Shown here in pieces: positions 32,635 through 41,195 of a stretch of 64,000 nt of DNA (position 1 is the stretch's first letter; every line of letters starts with the position of its first letter). Location of the stretch: assembly GCA_009837445.1 (NCBI GenBank), contig VXTM01000004.1:130642-194641 (forward strand). The letters run 5' to 3'. The notes beneath the pieces are model-generated. The model searched no databases and was not told the origin of the DNA. It worked only from the letters and a program-made list of their open reading frames with translations. The translations under genes and the position numbers were made by a program. The DNA comes from Acidimicrobiaceae bacterium (GTDB lineage: Bacteria; Actinomycetota; Acidimicrobiia; Acidimicrobiales; Aldehydirespiratoraceae).

Positions 32635-33425
32635 CCACCGTCGAGTTGAACGACACCGTGGTGAACTACCGCCGGCGAGGCTCGGGGCCGCCGGTCGTGC
32701 TGCTTCATGGGCTGGCCGAGGACCTCCGCTCCTGGGAGGCCGTCGCGGCCCATCTCGGCGAGTTCACCGTGTACACGCTGGATCTGCGGGGGCACGGACA
32801 CACGACCCCCGGGGAGGGCGCCGGCACCCTGTCGCAGCTGAGTGACGACCTGACGGCGTTCCTGGGCACGATGACCGGTCCCGCCGCCGTCGTCGGCTAC
32901 TCGCTGGGCGGCGCCATCGGACTCAAGGCCGCCACCGATCCCCGAACCCTGATCGGGCACTTGATCGTGGCGGCCACCTCATCGGTGGTCGGCACCGCGG
33001 CGGCCGAGTTCTTCGCCTCTCGCATCGCGCAGCTCGAGACCGGTGACTGGGACGGCTTCGCCGCCGGCCTGCGCGACGACACGGCCAAGCAGGTCGTCAC
33101 CGCGGTTGACATCGACGCACTGGCCGCGAGACGGATAGACGCCGTCGGTGACGGCCGCGGCTACATCAACGCCGCCCGAGCGATGATAGGTATCCGCACC
33201 GAGCCGCTGAATCCCCTTTTGGCGCAGATCAGGGTCCCGGTGGATGTCATCGGGGCGTCCAGCGACCTCTTCTGCCCCCGCCGGGCATCCGACATCATCG
33301 TCGAGGGCGTCGACGGCTGCCGCTACCACGAGGTAGCCGGATCCGGTCACCTGCTCTCGGTCGACCAGCCCGACGCCTACGGCAAACTGCTCGCCCAACT
33401 CCTGCACGAGAGGGGTCCTGCATGA
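32631..33425 (+). CDS. alpha/beta hydrolase
   Basis: A 264-residue alpha/beta-fold hydrolase. Seen: the oxyanion region VVLLHGLAEDLRSW, LDLRGHGHTT, the nucleophile elbow GYSLGGAIG, the acid strand VDVIGASSDLFCP and the catalytic His in VAGSGHLLSVDQP. Relatives include RutD, enol-lactonases and C-C bond hydrolases. The ATG overlaps the synthetase stop (ATGA), and its own stop overlaps the LLM start in the same way. With an LLM oxygenase next to it the pair is reminiscent of Baeyer-Villiger/ester cleavage or Rut-like chemistry, but the substrate is unknown. Confidence 0.9.
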   Translation: MTTVELNDTVVNYRRRGSGPPVVLLHGLAEDLRSWEAVAAHLGEFTVYTLDLRGHGHTTPGEGAGTLSQLSDDLTAFLGTMTGPAAVVGYSLGGAIGLKAATDPRTLIGHLIVAATSSVVGTAAAEFFASRIAQLETGDWDGFAAGLRDDTAKQVVTAVDIDALAARRIDAVGDGRGYINAARAMIGIRTEPLNPLLAQIRVPVDVIGASSDLFCPRRASDIIVEGVDGCRYHEVAGSGHLLSVDQPDAYGKLLAQLLHERGPA

Positions 33426-34423
33426 GACACCGCTACGGCATCTCGTTGGGGGTCAGCCCCCGCGAACCGCTGAGCCGCACGGCCGACCTGGCCCGCGCGG
33501 TCGACGACCGCGGTTTCGAGGCGCTGTGGTACATCGACTTCCAACTCGGAATGAAGGACGTGTACGCCGCCATGAACCTGGCCGCGCTGTCCACCGAGAA
33601 CGTGCTGATCGGGGCGGGTGTCACCAACCTGGTGACCCGCCACCCCACCGTGACCGCCAATGCCACCGCCGCCCTCGACGAGCTCTCTGGCGGCCGCGCT
33701 GTGCTCGGCCTCGGCGCGGGCTGGTCGGCCGTGCTCGGCGCGGGCGGCGCCCCGTCCAGGATCCGCGATCTGCGCTCCGGGATCGACGAGTTCCGCCAAC
33801 TGTTCAGCGGCGAGCCGTGCGACCTCTACGGCACCGAAGTTCGCTTGGCCACCGCCGAGCGCCAGATTCCCATCTACCTGGCGGTCTCGCAGCCCGCCAT
33901 GTTGCGGCTCGCCGGCGAGACCTGTGACGGCGCGGTGCTCATGGGCGCCGCCGACCCCGAGTTCTGCTCGTGGCAACTCGATTACATCCATCAGGGGCTG
34001 GAGGCCGCCGGGCGCGACCGCCGCGAGTTGACCGTCGACCTGTTCGTCACGATGTCGGTGGGCGACGACACCGCCAGCGCCGTCGACGACGTCAGAGCCT
34101 GGGCCACCAGCCAGGCAGCCACGTTCCACCCGTGGAAACGGATGCCGCCCGCGTGGGAGAGGTTCCGTGGAGAGTTTGCGCGGGCCGCGGGCGCGTACGG
34201 CCTCGTCGACCACCTATCGCTGCAGGCCGAGCACAAGCACACCGTCTCCGACGACTTCGTGCGGTCGGTCGCGCTCGCGGGCGACCTCGACACCTGCGTC
34301 GACCGGCTCCGCCGGCTCTGGCAGCTAGACATCGACCGGATCACCTTCGCGCTGCTGTCGGGCGGGCGCGAGCAGCGCTTGGCACAACTGGCCGACACCG
34401 TGATAGGCGCAGTCGAGGCATAA
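33422..34423 (+). CDS. LLM class flavin-dependent oxidoreductase
   Basis: A 333-residue luciferase-like protein. Seen: YGISLGVSPREPLSRTADLARAVD, TRHPTVTANATAALDELSGGRAVLGLGAGWSA (the hallmark segment of F420/FMN-type LLM enzymes of the Mer/methylene-H4MPT-reductase-like group) and IPIYLAVSQPAMLRLAGE. Such enzymes reduce or mono-oxygenate small organics with reduced F420 or FMN. It overlaps the hydrolase by 4 bp and is 11 bp upstream of an SDR, so all are in one operon. Confidence 0.92.
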   Translation: MRHRYGISLGVSPREPLSRTADLARAVDDRGFEALWYIDFQLGMKDVYAAMNLAALSTENVLIGAGVTNLVTRHPTVTANATAALDELSGGRAVLGLGAGWSAVLGAGGAPSRIRDLRSGIDEFRQLFSGEPCDLYGTEVRLATAERQIPIYLAVSQPAMLRLAGETCDGAVLMGAADPEFCSWQLDYIHQGLEAAGRDRRELTVDLFVTMSVGDDTASAVDDVRAWATSQAATFHPWKRMPPAWERFRGEFARAAGAYGLVDHLSLQAEHKHTVSDDFVRSVALAGDLDTCVDRLRRLWQLDIDRITFALLSGGREQRLAQLADTVIGAVEA

Positions 34424-34434
34424 GGAGCAGGCTG

Positions 34435-35196
34435 ATGGCAACAAAGAGGCCAGTGGCGCTGGTCACCGCGGCCGCCGGCGCCGGCATCGGAGCAGCAGTG
34501 GCGAGACGGCTCGCCCACGACGGCCTGGACGTCGTCGTGACCGATGCCCACCAGCGCCGCTGCCAGGAGTTCGCCGACGCTCTAGCCGGCGAGGTCGGAC
34601 GTGAGATCAACGCCCATCACCTCGACGTCACCGACCACGATCAGGTCCGCGCCGTGATGTCGGAGGTCGCGGCAGCCAAAGGCGGGCTCGATGTCCTGGT
34701 CAACAACGCGGGCTGGTCCAGGATCGAGCCTGTGGCCGAGATGTCGCTGGAGACGTGGCAGCGTTGCCTCGACGTCGATCTGACCGGCACGTTCGTGTGC
34801 ATGCGCCACGCACTACCCGCCATGATCGACAGCGGCGGCGGCTCGATCATCAACATCTCCTCGATCGCGGCCTGGGAGATGTCCACCGAGCACGGAGCGG
34901 CCTACTCGGCCGCCAAGGCGGGCGTGCTGGCCCTGACCCGGGTGGCCGCGGCGGAGAACGGAGCCCATGGCGTACGCGTCAACGCGGTAGCCCCCGGCCT
35001 GATCTACAACGACTTCCTGCGGCGGATCTACCCGGAGGAGTTCTTCGACGACTACCTGTCCCGCAAGGCGGTCCTGGAACGCATCGGACGTCCCGAGGAC
35101 GTCGCCGGCATGGTCTCGTTCCTGGCTTCAGACGAGGCAAGCTACGTGACCGGAGAGGTCTTCACGGTCTCGGGGGGAGTGTCGGCCCGTGGATGA
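34435..35196 (+). CDS. short-chain dehydrogenase/reductase (SDR)
   Basis: A 253-residue classical SDR. Seen: ALVTAAAGAGIGAAVA (glycine motif with an Ala-rich start), LDVLVNNAGW, NISSIAAWEMS, YSAAKAGVLALT and the C-terminal YVTGEVFTVSGGVS. The ATG at 34435 follows AAGGAG by 8 nt. It probably oxidises an alcohol or 3-hydroxyacyl intermediate of the 31-38 kb pathway. Overlaps the amidase start by 8 bp. Confidence 0.93.
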   Translation: MATKRPVALVTAAAGAGIGAAVARRLAHDGLDVVVTDAHQRRCQEFADALAGEVGREINAHHLDVTDHDQVRAVMSEVAAAKGGLDVLVNNAGWSRIEPVAEMSLETWQRCLDVDLTGTFVCMRHALPAMIDSGGGSIINISSIAAWEMSTEHGAAYSAAKAGVLALTRVAAAENGAHGVRVNAVAPGLIYNDFLRRIYPEEFFDDYLSRKAVLERIGRPEDVAGMVSFLASDEASYVTGEVFTVSGGVSARG

Positions 35197-36568
35197 CGGT
35201 CCCCTGTGGTGGCCGGTGCAGCGGCTGGTCGACTCCTATCGCCGCGGCTCGGTGTCCCCGGTGGAAGTCGCTGAGCTGGCTCTGAAACGCATCGACCAGG
35301 TCGACCCGGCTCTGCATGCCTTCGTCCTCGCCACACCCGAACTGGCCCTCCGCCAGGCCGCCGAGGCCGAGGCCGCCTACCGCAACGGGTACGCCGGTCC
35401 CCTCACCGGCGTGCCCGTCTCGATCAAGGACGCCTTCCACATCGAGGGCCACGTCACCACGCTCGGCTCGCTGGCCCACGCCGACAATGTCGCCAGACAC
35501 GACTCTGGCGCCGTGCGGCGCCTGCGCAGGGCTGGAGCTGTGATCGTAGGCAAGACCAACGTCCCGGAGTTCTGCCAGTCGGCCACCACCGACAACCTCC
35601 TCGGTCCCGACACCGCCAACCCGTTCGACCCCGACCGCACCGCCGGCGGGTCCAGCGGCGGCGCGGCGGCCGCGGTCGCCTCGGGGACATGCACCGTGGG
35701 GCTCGGCTCCGACGGCGGCGGCTCGATCCGCATTCCAGCGTCGTTCTGCGGCCTTGTGGGACTCAAGCCCACGTATGGCGCCGTCGACGATGCCGGCGGG
35801 TTCCGTGCGTTCAGCCCATTCATCTCGGTGGGACCGCTGGCCCGATGCGTCGCCGACGCCCACTGCCTGCTGTCGGTGCTGTCCGGCGAGAGCGTCCGAA
35901 GCGCAGACACCCCGCCCAGCTTGTCCCCGCGCCGCGTCGCCTGGTGCGCCAAGCCGGAGGGCCGCCCGATCGACGCCGACGTGGGCGATCTCGCAGCAGC
36001 CGCGGTGAAGCAGCTCGCGGCCTGCGGCCACGATGTGACGCCCGTAGAACTGGACCTCGCGGGATGGGAGGAGATATTCGGGCCGCTCGTGCTGGCCGAG
36101 GAGGGCGAGCGCCGCGGCCACCTGCTGGGTGGTCCGCATGAGTTGACCTGGTACCACCGGCGCTCCCTGATGGCGGCCGAGCAACTCGATCCCGCCGTTC
36201 TCACCCGGGCCCGTTCCGATCTGGACGGGTACCGGGAGCGGGTGGACAGCTACTTCAGCGACTATGACGTGATCGCCACTCCCGCCACCGCCACCACCGC
36301 CTTCAGGTTGGGCCACCGGCCGGAGATCATCGCCGGCGAGCGAGTGGCCCGACTCTGGGGCGCCTTCCCGTTCGCGGTGCCCTTCAACGTCTCCGGACAT
36401 CCCGCAGTGGTGCTGCCCGCCGGGTTCGTGGACGGTCTTCCGGCCGCGGTGCAGCTCGTGGGACGGTACGGGAGCGACAACGAACTGCTGTCGCTCGCCG
36501 AACAGCTCGAGACCGAGCTGGACGTGCGTCCCTTCACCCGTCTGCCGAACCACTGGTCACCGGTGTGA
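35189..36568 (+). CDS. amidase (amidase signature family)
   Basis: A 459-residue amidase with the full Ser-cisSer-Lys triad: Lys80 in VPVSIKD, the Ser155-Ser156 pair in TAGGSSGGAAAA, and the nucleophile Ser179 in GSDGGGSIRIPA. Members hydrolyse carboxamides or acyl-hydrazides to acids plus ammonia or amine. GTG start overlapping the SDR. In this operon it would release the acid that the synthetase activates, or remove an amide nitrogen late in the pathway. No signal peptide, so cytoplasmic. Being next to a Liv/amide-type importer makes an imported amide a reasonable substrate (inference). Confidence 0.93.
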   Translation: MDDGPLWWPVQRLVDSYRRGSVSPVEVAELALKRIDQVDPALHAFVLATPELALRQAAEAEAAYRNGYAGPLTGVPVSIKDAFHIEGHVTTLGSLAHADNVARHDSGAVRRLRRAGAVIVGKTNVPEFCQSATTDNLLGPDTANPFDPDRTAGGSSGGAAAAVASGTCTVGLGSDGGGSIRIPASFCGLVGLKPTYGAVDDAGGFRAFSPFISVGPLARCVADAHCLLSVLSGESVRSADTPPSLSPRRVAWCAKPEGRPIDADVGDLAAAAVKQLAACGHDVTPVELDLAGWEEIFGPLVLAEEGERRGHLLGGPHELTWYHRRSLMAAEQLDPAVLTRARSDLDGYRERVDSYFSDYDVIATPATATTAFRLGHRPEIIAGERVARLWGAFPFAVPFNVSGHPAVVLPAGFVDGLPAAVQLVGRYGSDNELLSLAEQLETELDVRPFTRLPNHWSPV

Positions 36569-37344
36569 GCGACATCATCCGGAGTGTCGATGCTTCGATC
36601 ACCCAGATCGAGATCAACCGGCCGGAGCGAGCCAACGCCCTCCGGCGCAGCACGATCCGCCAAATGGAAGCGGCATTGGACTCGGCCGAGGGCCGCGACC
36701 CAACCAGCGACACGGGCGCAAGCCCGGCAGGCGTATTGCTCACCGGCGGCCGTGAACGCTTCAGCGCCGGGGCGGATCTGTCCGAGTTGGACGGCACCAT
36801 TGATGATCTCGAGTTCGACGACGCACTCGAGGGGCTCTGCCGGCGCCTAACCCTGGGCCCGCTGCCGGTGGTCGCAGCAGTCGAGGGCCCCTGCTACGGC
36901 GCCGCGGTTGACCTGGCGTGGTCCTGCGACGCCGTGGTGGTCTCAACCAAGGCCCGTCTCGCCTTGCCCTCGACCAGCCTGGGGATCCTGTACAACCCGG
37001 TATCGGTGGCCCGACTCCATTCCCGACTCGGCTCGCCCACCGTACGCCGCCTCATGGTGCTCCAACAGGAGCTATCGGGTCGGGAGTTGCCGCCCGGCAC
37101 AGCCATGGTGGTACCCGCGGGGACCACCACTGAGACGGCCAGGAGCCTGCTGAGGGTCCTTTCTTTCAACTCCGGTGCCACCGCAGCGACCAAGGCGCTG
37201 CTGGCGTCGCTCGACAGCGGCGAGGAGTTCGACCCTGCGGTGTGGCAGCCCGAGCGGGAGGCCCTTTTGGCCACACCGACCCGCCGGGCCGCGCTGGAGG
37301 CCCGCCGCGCCGCGTTCAGCAAGGATCAGAGCGAATGCAGCTGA
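36565..37344 (+). CDS. enoyl-CoA hydratase/isomerase family protein (atypical active site)
   Basis: A 259-residue crotonase-fold protein: INRPERANALRR, the oxyanion-hole segment GGRERFSAGADLSEL, VVAAVEGPCYGAAVDLAWSCD and the helical trimerisation C-terminus. The two catalytic Glu of standard hydratases are not in place: the PE of the first is LPSTSLG here, and the second region (TVRRLMVLQQ) lacks Glu. It may be an isomerase, a hydrolase or a C-C lyase rather than a hydratase. GTG start, 4-bp overlap with the amidase and 10-bp overlap with the MaoC gene. Confidence 0.85.
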   Translation: MSDIIRSVDASITQIEINRPERANALRRSTIRQMEAALDSAEGRDPTSDTGASPAGVLLTGGRERFSAGADLSELDGTIDDLEFDDALEGLCRRLTLGPLPVVAAVEGPCYGAAVDLAWSCDAVVVSTKARLALPSTSLGILYNPVSVARLHSRLGSPTVRRLMVLQQELSGRELPPGTAMVVPAGTTTETARSLLRVLSFNSGATAATKALLASLDSGEEFDPAVWQPEREALLATPTRRAALEARRAAFSKDQSECS

Positions 37345-38123
37345 AGGAACTGGCCGGCCGCGACCTTGGAACGCGCGTCGTCGACTTCTCAGCGGACGAC
37401 GCCATCCTGTACGCGCTGGCGGTGGGCGCCTCCGCCTCACAACTCGATCTGGTCTACGAGCAGGACCTGCGAGTACTCCCCACCTATGGCTGCGCCCTGG
37501 GCCTGTGGGCGGTGGAGGCAGCCGGCGAACTCGGTGCCTACGACCGCACCAGGTCGCTGCATGTAGGCCAGAGCCTGACGGTACACGAGCCCCTGAAGCC
37601 TGAACCGTTCGAGACCCACGGCTGCATCCGGTCCGCCTTCGACAAGGGCAGGCTCACGATCGTGGAGATAGACGTGGCCGCTCCCAGCTTCGAGGCCGCC
37701 TACACGATCCTGCTGCCGGGCGTCGGAGGCTGGGGCGGAGAACCACCACCTCCGTCCGAGCGGCCCGAGCCGCTCGTCCCGAACTGGACCGGGACGGTGG
37801 ATATCGGACCCGACGCCGCCACCCTCTACCGGCTGACCGGCGACAAGCATCCTGTCCACATCGATCCGTCGGCCGCGGCCGCCATGGGACTGGAAAGGCC
37901 CATCCTGCACGGACTGGCGACGATGGGCACCACAGCCCGGATGCTCGCGGCGGCCGTGGGCGCCCATCCAGCTGACCTGTCCGCCGCTCAGGTGCGCTTC
38001 TCCAATCCCGTCTACCCGGGTTGCGAGCTTCAGATCGGAGCCCAGACCGGGAGGAACACGGCGCGTGCCGAGGCATCAGTCGAGAACCTCACCGTCATGT
38101 CTGGAACGTTCACGTTCCAATAA
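37335..38123 (+). CDS. MaoC-like (hydratase 2) dehydratase, double hot-dog
   Basis: A 262-residue protein like the hydratase-2 domain of peroxisomal MFE-2. Residues 1-125 are a degenerate hot-dog half; the second half carries the catalytic motif YRLTGDKHPVHIDPSAAAAMG (Asp and His of the D-x-N-P-x-H type, with K-H instead of N) and PILHGLATMG. It adds water to trans-2-enoyl-CoA to give the (R)-3-hydroxyacyl-CoA. Last gene of the operon and the only one with an intact hydratase site, which supports a non-hydratase role for the preceding crotonase. Confidence 0.92.
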   Translation: MQLKELAGRDLGTRVVDFSADDAILYALAVGASASQLDLVYEQDLRVLPTYGCALGLWAVEAAGELGAYDRTRSLHVGQSLTVHEPLKPEPFETHGCIRSAFDKGRLTIVEIDVAAPSFEAAYTILLPGVGGWGGEPPPPSERPEPLVPNWTGTVDIGPDAATLYRLTGDKHPVHIDPSAAAAMGLERPILHGLATMGTTARMLAAAVGAHPADLSAAQVRFSNPVYPGCELQIGAQTGRNTARAEASVENLTVMSGTFTFQ

Positions 38124-38161
38124 TCCCAGGCACTACCGGCGTCCTCGGCTAGAACGCTGTG

Positions 38162-38845
38162 ATGCAGTCACACTTCAGCCATGAGCTGTTCGAGTTCCTG
38201 CTCGAGTTGCGGGCCAACAACAACCGCGAGTGGTTCGGTGCGAACAAGGGGCGCTACGAGCAGCACCTCAAGGACCCGCTGCTGGCGTTCATCGAGGACT
38301 TCGAGCCCTACCTGCACTCGATCAGCGAGCACTTCGTGGCCGACGCCCGGGCCAACGGCGGCTCCATGTTCCGGATCTACCGCGACGTGCGCTTCTCCAA
38401 GGACAAGACGCCCTACAAGACCCAGGCCGCGGTCCAGTTCCGCCACCAGGCCGGCAAGTCGGTCCACGCGCCGGGCTTCTACCTGCACCTGGCCCCCGGC
38501 GAGGTCTTCGCCGGCGTCGGCCTGTGGCGGCCCGACACCGCCGCACTGGGGCGGATCCGCGAGCGCATCGTCACCGATCAGGCCGGCTGGGAGGCGGCGG
38601 TCGGAGAGCCCGACTTCGCCGAGGAGTTCGCCCTGGAGGGCGACTCGCTGAAGCGCCCGCCCAAGGGGTTCGACCCCGACCACACGCGCATCGAGGACCT
38701 CAAACGCAAGGACCACGTGGCCACCTGCGTCTTCGACGAGGAGGAGATCACCCAGCCGGGGTTCATCGACTACTTCGCCGACGCCTGCCGCACCGCCTCG
38801 CCCTACATGGAGTTCCTGACCCACGCCGTGGGCCTGCCCTACTGA
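38162..38845 (+). CDS. DUF2461 domain-containing protein
   Basis: A 227-residue DUF2461/TIGR02453 protein. Seen: LFEFLLELRANNNREWFGANKGRYE at the start, RIYRDVRFSKDKTPYKTQAAVQF, the core GFYLHLAPGEVFAGVGLWRPD and LKRPPKGFDPDH. The family is widespread and has no proven biochemical function. GTG at 38159 directly precedes ATG at 38162; either may be used. It is 38 bp after the MaoC gene but is a housekeeping-type gene, probably not part of that pathway. Confidence 0.9.
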   Translation: MQSHFSHELFEFLLELRANNNREWFGANKGRYEQHLKDPLLAFIEDFEPYLHSISEHFVADARANGGSMFRIYRDVRFSKDKTPYKTQAAVQFRHQAGKSVHAPGFYLHLAPGEVFAGVGLWRPDTAALGRIRERIVTDQAGWEAAVGEPDFAEEFALEGDSLKRPPKGFDPDHTRIEDLKRKDHVATCVFDEEEITQPGFIDYFADACRTASPYMEFLTHAVGLPY

Positions 38846-38864
38846 TCGTCGGCCCCCGGGCGGG

Positions 38865-38881
38865 CGCCGCATGGGGCGGCG
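38865..38881. terminator. small hairpin between convergent DUF2461 and decarboxylase genes
   Basis: CGCCGC (38865-38870) pairs with GCGGCG (38876-38881) around a 5-nt loop, in the 37-bp gap between convergent stop codons. No U-tract. Confidence 0.4.
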
Positions 38882-38882
38882 A

Positions 38883-40304
38883 TCAGTCAGTACCGGTGGT
38901 CGATGAAGAGCCGGTGGCCTCCGCGGCGTACCGCTCGACCGCTTGAAGCGTCTCGCGCACGTCGTCCCAGGTCGAGTTGTGGTTGATGATGCACAGCCGC
39001 AGGACGAATTGCCCGTTGACCATCGTGGACGTCAGGAAGGCGCGCTCGCCCCAGAGGATCCGCGCCAGCGCCTCGCGGTTGACATCGGTGAGGGCATCCT
39101 CGCTGAGGTCGCCGGGGTTGATGCGGAAGCACACGATGCTCAGCGACGCTGACACCAGCTCCAGCGTGCTGCTGTCTCGCACGTACTCCGCGGCCCGCTC
39201 CGCTAGGTCGAGCCCGTTGTCGATGGCGGCGCGGAACGCCGCCATCCCGAAAGCCTGGATCGACATCCAGACCTTCAACGCACGGAAGCTGCGGCTCAGT
39301 TGGATGCCCCGGTCCGCCGGATTGGCGTGCCTGGTACCCCAGACCGCATCCTGCAACACGTCGTGCCCGATCGAGAAGGCGTGTTCGAGGGTGCCGGCGT
39401 CGCGCACGAGGATGCAGCCGGCCTCGTACGGTTGGAACAGCCACTTGTGCGGGTCGATGTTGAGCGAGTCCGCCCGCTCGATGCCCTCGAGCGCCACCGC
39501 GCCCCGCGGCGCCAGCACGGCGAATCCGCCGTAGGCCGCATCGATGTGGAACCACACCCCCTCGGCTGCGCAGACCTCCGCCAGCTCCGGCAGCGGATCG
39601 ACGGCGCCAGCAGCCGCCGTGCCCGCGTTCGCGCACACGACCGTCGGAGTGCATCCCTCGGACCGGTCCGCGATGATCGCAGCCGAGACCGCGCCGGGAT
39701 CGATCCGGCCCGCGGCGTCGGTCGGGAGCACCCGAATCCGATCGGGCGCGATGCCCACGATTCGGGCGGCCCGGATCTGCGCGCTGTGGCTCTGATCGCT
39801 CATGTAGGCCACCGGACGGTCCGGATTGCCAGCCGCCTCGCGTGCCGCCACGAACGCATGCAGCGCGGCCGCCGACCCGCCGCTGGTCATCAGCCCGCCC
39901 GCGCCCTCGGGTAGCCCGAACCACGATTGGAACCAGCCGACGACGACTTCCTCGAGCTGGCTGGGGCCGCTCGCCACGATCCAGGACGCTACGTTCACGT
40001 TGAATCCCGACACCATGAAGTCGGCCAGAACACCCGGCCACGTCGGGCACGTCGGCACGAAACCGAACGATCGCGGATGATCGAGTCGCAGAGTGTTGGT
40101 CAGCACGTCCTGCACTGCCCGGTCGATCACATCGAGCGCCGGCCGGCCGGTCTCCGGCGGGTCCTCGTCCAGCCGTTGGGCCAGAGCGTCCTTGAAGTCT
40201 CCCTCCCAAGCCCGACCGCTCCTCAGACCCTCGACGCGCCCCACCAGAATGTCCGTCACATGGTGCGCCAGCTCACGCATCTCCTCCGGTGCCATTTGCA
40301 ACAT
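38883..40304 (-). CDS. pyridoxal-dependent decarboxylase (aromatic-L-amino-acid/group II family)
   Basis: A 473-residue group II PLP decarboxylase. Seen: LDHPRSFGFVPTCPTWPGVLADFMVSGFN, MTSGGSAAALHAFVAARE, DQSHSAQIRAARIVG (the ring-stacking His region), NAGTAAAGAVDPL, WFHIDAAYGG and the Schiff-base Lys in SLNIDPHKWLFQPYE. The ATG at 40304 is chosen because GGAAGGGG precedes it; a TTG 10 codons upstream is the alternative. It probably decarboxylates an aromatic or related L-amino acid to the amine, though some relatives are aldehyde synthases. Not obviously linked to its neighbours. Confidence 0.92.
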   Translation of the reverse strand: MLQMAPEEMRELAHHVTDILVGRVEGLRSGRAWEGDFKDALAQRLDEDPPETGRPALDVIDRAVQDVLTNTLRLDHPRSFGFVPTCPTWPGVLADFMVSGFNVNVASWIVASGPSQLEEVVVGWFQSWFGLPEGAGGLMTSGGSAAALHAFVAAREAAGNPDRPVAYMSDQSHSAQIRAARIVGIAPDRIRVLPTDAAGRIDPGAVSAAIIADRSEGCTPTVVCANAGTAAAGAVDPLPELAEVCAAEGVWFHIDAAYGGFAVLAPRGAVALEGIERADSLNIDPHKWLFQPYEAGCILVRDAGTLEHAFSIGHDVLQDAVWGTRHANPADRGIQLSRSFRALKVWMSIQAFGMAAFRAAIDNGLDLAERAAEYVRDSSTLELVSASLSIVCFRINPGDLSEDALTDVNREALARILWGERAFLTSTMVNGQFVLRLCIINHNSTWDDVRETLQAVERYAAEATGSSSTTGTD

Positions 40305-40413
40305 CGTGTGTCCCCTTCCGACGCCCTTGTCCAAATCTAGTTTGAAGCACCATTCCGGGGCGACGAACCAGCGCTGAACTCGCTCAGGGCGTGGTTGCGT
40401 CCGCTCGGGGAGC

Positions 40414-40419
40414 TACGGT
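40414..40419 (+). promoter_or_regulatory. -10 hexamer of a leaderless promoter (DUF1697 gene)
   Basis: TACGGT, 7 nt before the GTG at 40427. A TTGCGT upstream is too close (13 nt) to be a good -35. Confidence 0.35.
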
Positions 40420-40426
40420 CCCGGCG

Positions 40427-40987
40427 GTGGCGAGGGCTGACTATGTGGCGCTGCTGCGGGGGATCAATGTGGGCGGCAAGAACATCGTGCGCATGGCCGA
40501 CCTGCGCGCCGCCTTCAAGGACGCTGGGTACGAAGCGGTCAGCACCTACATCCAGTCCGGCAACGTGCTCTTCGAATCCGACAGGCCGCGGGCCTCGTTG
40601 GAGCGCCGCATCGAGACGATGCTGGAGGGCGCCTTCGGGCTGTCGCTCGTCGTGGTAGTGCGCTCACACCGGCAACTCCGCAACGTCGTCGACCGGGCAC
40701 CGGACTCCTTCGGCGCGAAGCCGGACACCTATCACTCCGATGTGATCTTCCTGAAGGCGCCGCTGTCTAGCAGCCAGGCCCTGCAGGCCGTCGACCTGCG
40801 AGAAGGCGTCGACCAAGCCTGGCCCGGCACCGGGGTGCTCTACTTCGCCCGTCTCAGCGAGCGGCTGTCGCAGAGCCGGCTGAGCCGGATCACCGGCACC
40901 AAGCAGTACCAGAACATGACCATCCGCAACTGGAACACAACCACCAAGCTGCTGAATCTCCTCAACAAGCGGGGCGTTAGCGATTGA
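40427..40987 (+). CDS. DUF1697 domain-containing protein
   Basis: A 186-residue DUF1697 protein. Seen: DYVALLRGINVGGKNIVRMADLR, TYIQSGNVLFES (the family's two most conserved blocks), FGAKPDTYHSDVIFL and the C-terminal TKQYQNMTIRNWNTTTKLLNLL. Function unknown. GTG start with a leaderless-type -10 box. A 27-codon remnant made of the two ends of a second DUF1697 copy lies 460 bp downstream, beyond a two-gene cassette. Confidence 0.92.
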   Translation: MARADYVALLRGINVGGKNIVRMADLRAAFKDAGYEAVSTYIQSGNVLFESDRPRASLERRIETMLEGAFGLSLVVVVRSHRQLRNVVDRAPDSFGAKPDTYHSDVIFLKAPLSSSQALQAVDLREGVDQAWPGTGVLYFARLSERLSQSRLSRITGTKQYQNMTIRNWNTTTKLLNLLNKRGVSD

Positions 40988-40991
40988 GCGG

Positions 40992-41016
40992 CTGGTGGTC
41001 CGATATGGACCACCAG
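40992..41016. promoter_or_regulatory. perfect palindrome upstream of a two-gene cassette (candidate operator)
   Basis: CTGGTGGTCC (40992-41001) and GGACCACCAG (41007-41016) are perfect 10-bp arms around GATAT. It lies 4 nt after the DUF1697 stop and 17 nt before the ATG at 41034, just upstream of a TACAGT -10 box (41020-41025). TATGGACCA and TATGGGCCA form an additional direct repeat across the promoter. Autoregulation of the cassette is inferred; a terminator role for DUF1697 is the alternative. Confidence 0.6.
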
Positions 41017-41033
41017 TGGTACAGTATGGGCCA

Positions 41034-41195
41034 ATGGTTGGCGTTGAGTTGGAGCGGATCGAAGCACTGGAGCTGCTGGGGATGGTCGTCGCCCATCTCA
41101 ATGCCGCAGAGGCGGCCGGCGATTTGTCGCCGCGAGTCGCGACGCTCCTGGGCATACGCGACAAGTTGGCAACCGGTCTGAGGGAGGAGAGATGA
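41034..41195 (+). CDS. small hypothetical protein, first gene of a two-gene cassette
   Basis: A 53-residue helical protein (ELERIEALELLGMVVAHLN, then LSPRVATLLGIRDKLATGL) of unknown family. ATG 8 nt after TACAGT, so leaderless. Its stop overlaps the next ATG by 4 bp (ATGA), and GGAGGAGAG before that ATG lies inside this gene. Size, coupling, palindromic promoter and the HTH partner resemble small autoregulated operons such as toxin-antitoxin pairs, but no toxin family is recognised. An in-frame ATG at 40995 would place translation through the palindrome and is not favoured. Confidence 0.55.
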   Translation: MVGVELERIEALELLGMVVAHLNAAEAAGDLSPRVATLLGIRDKLATGLREER

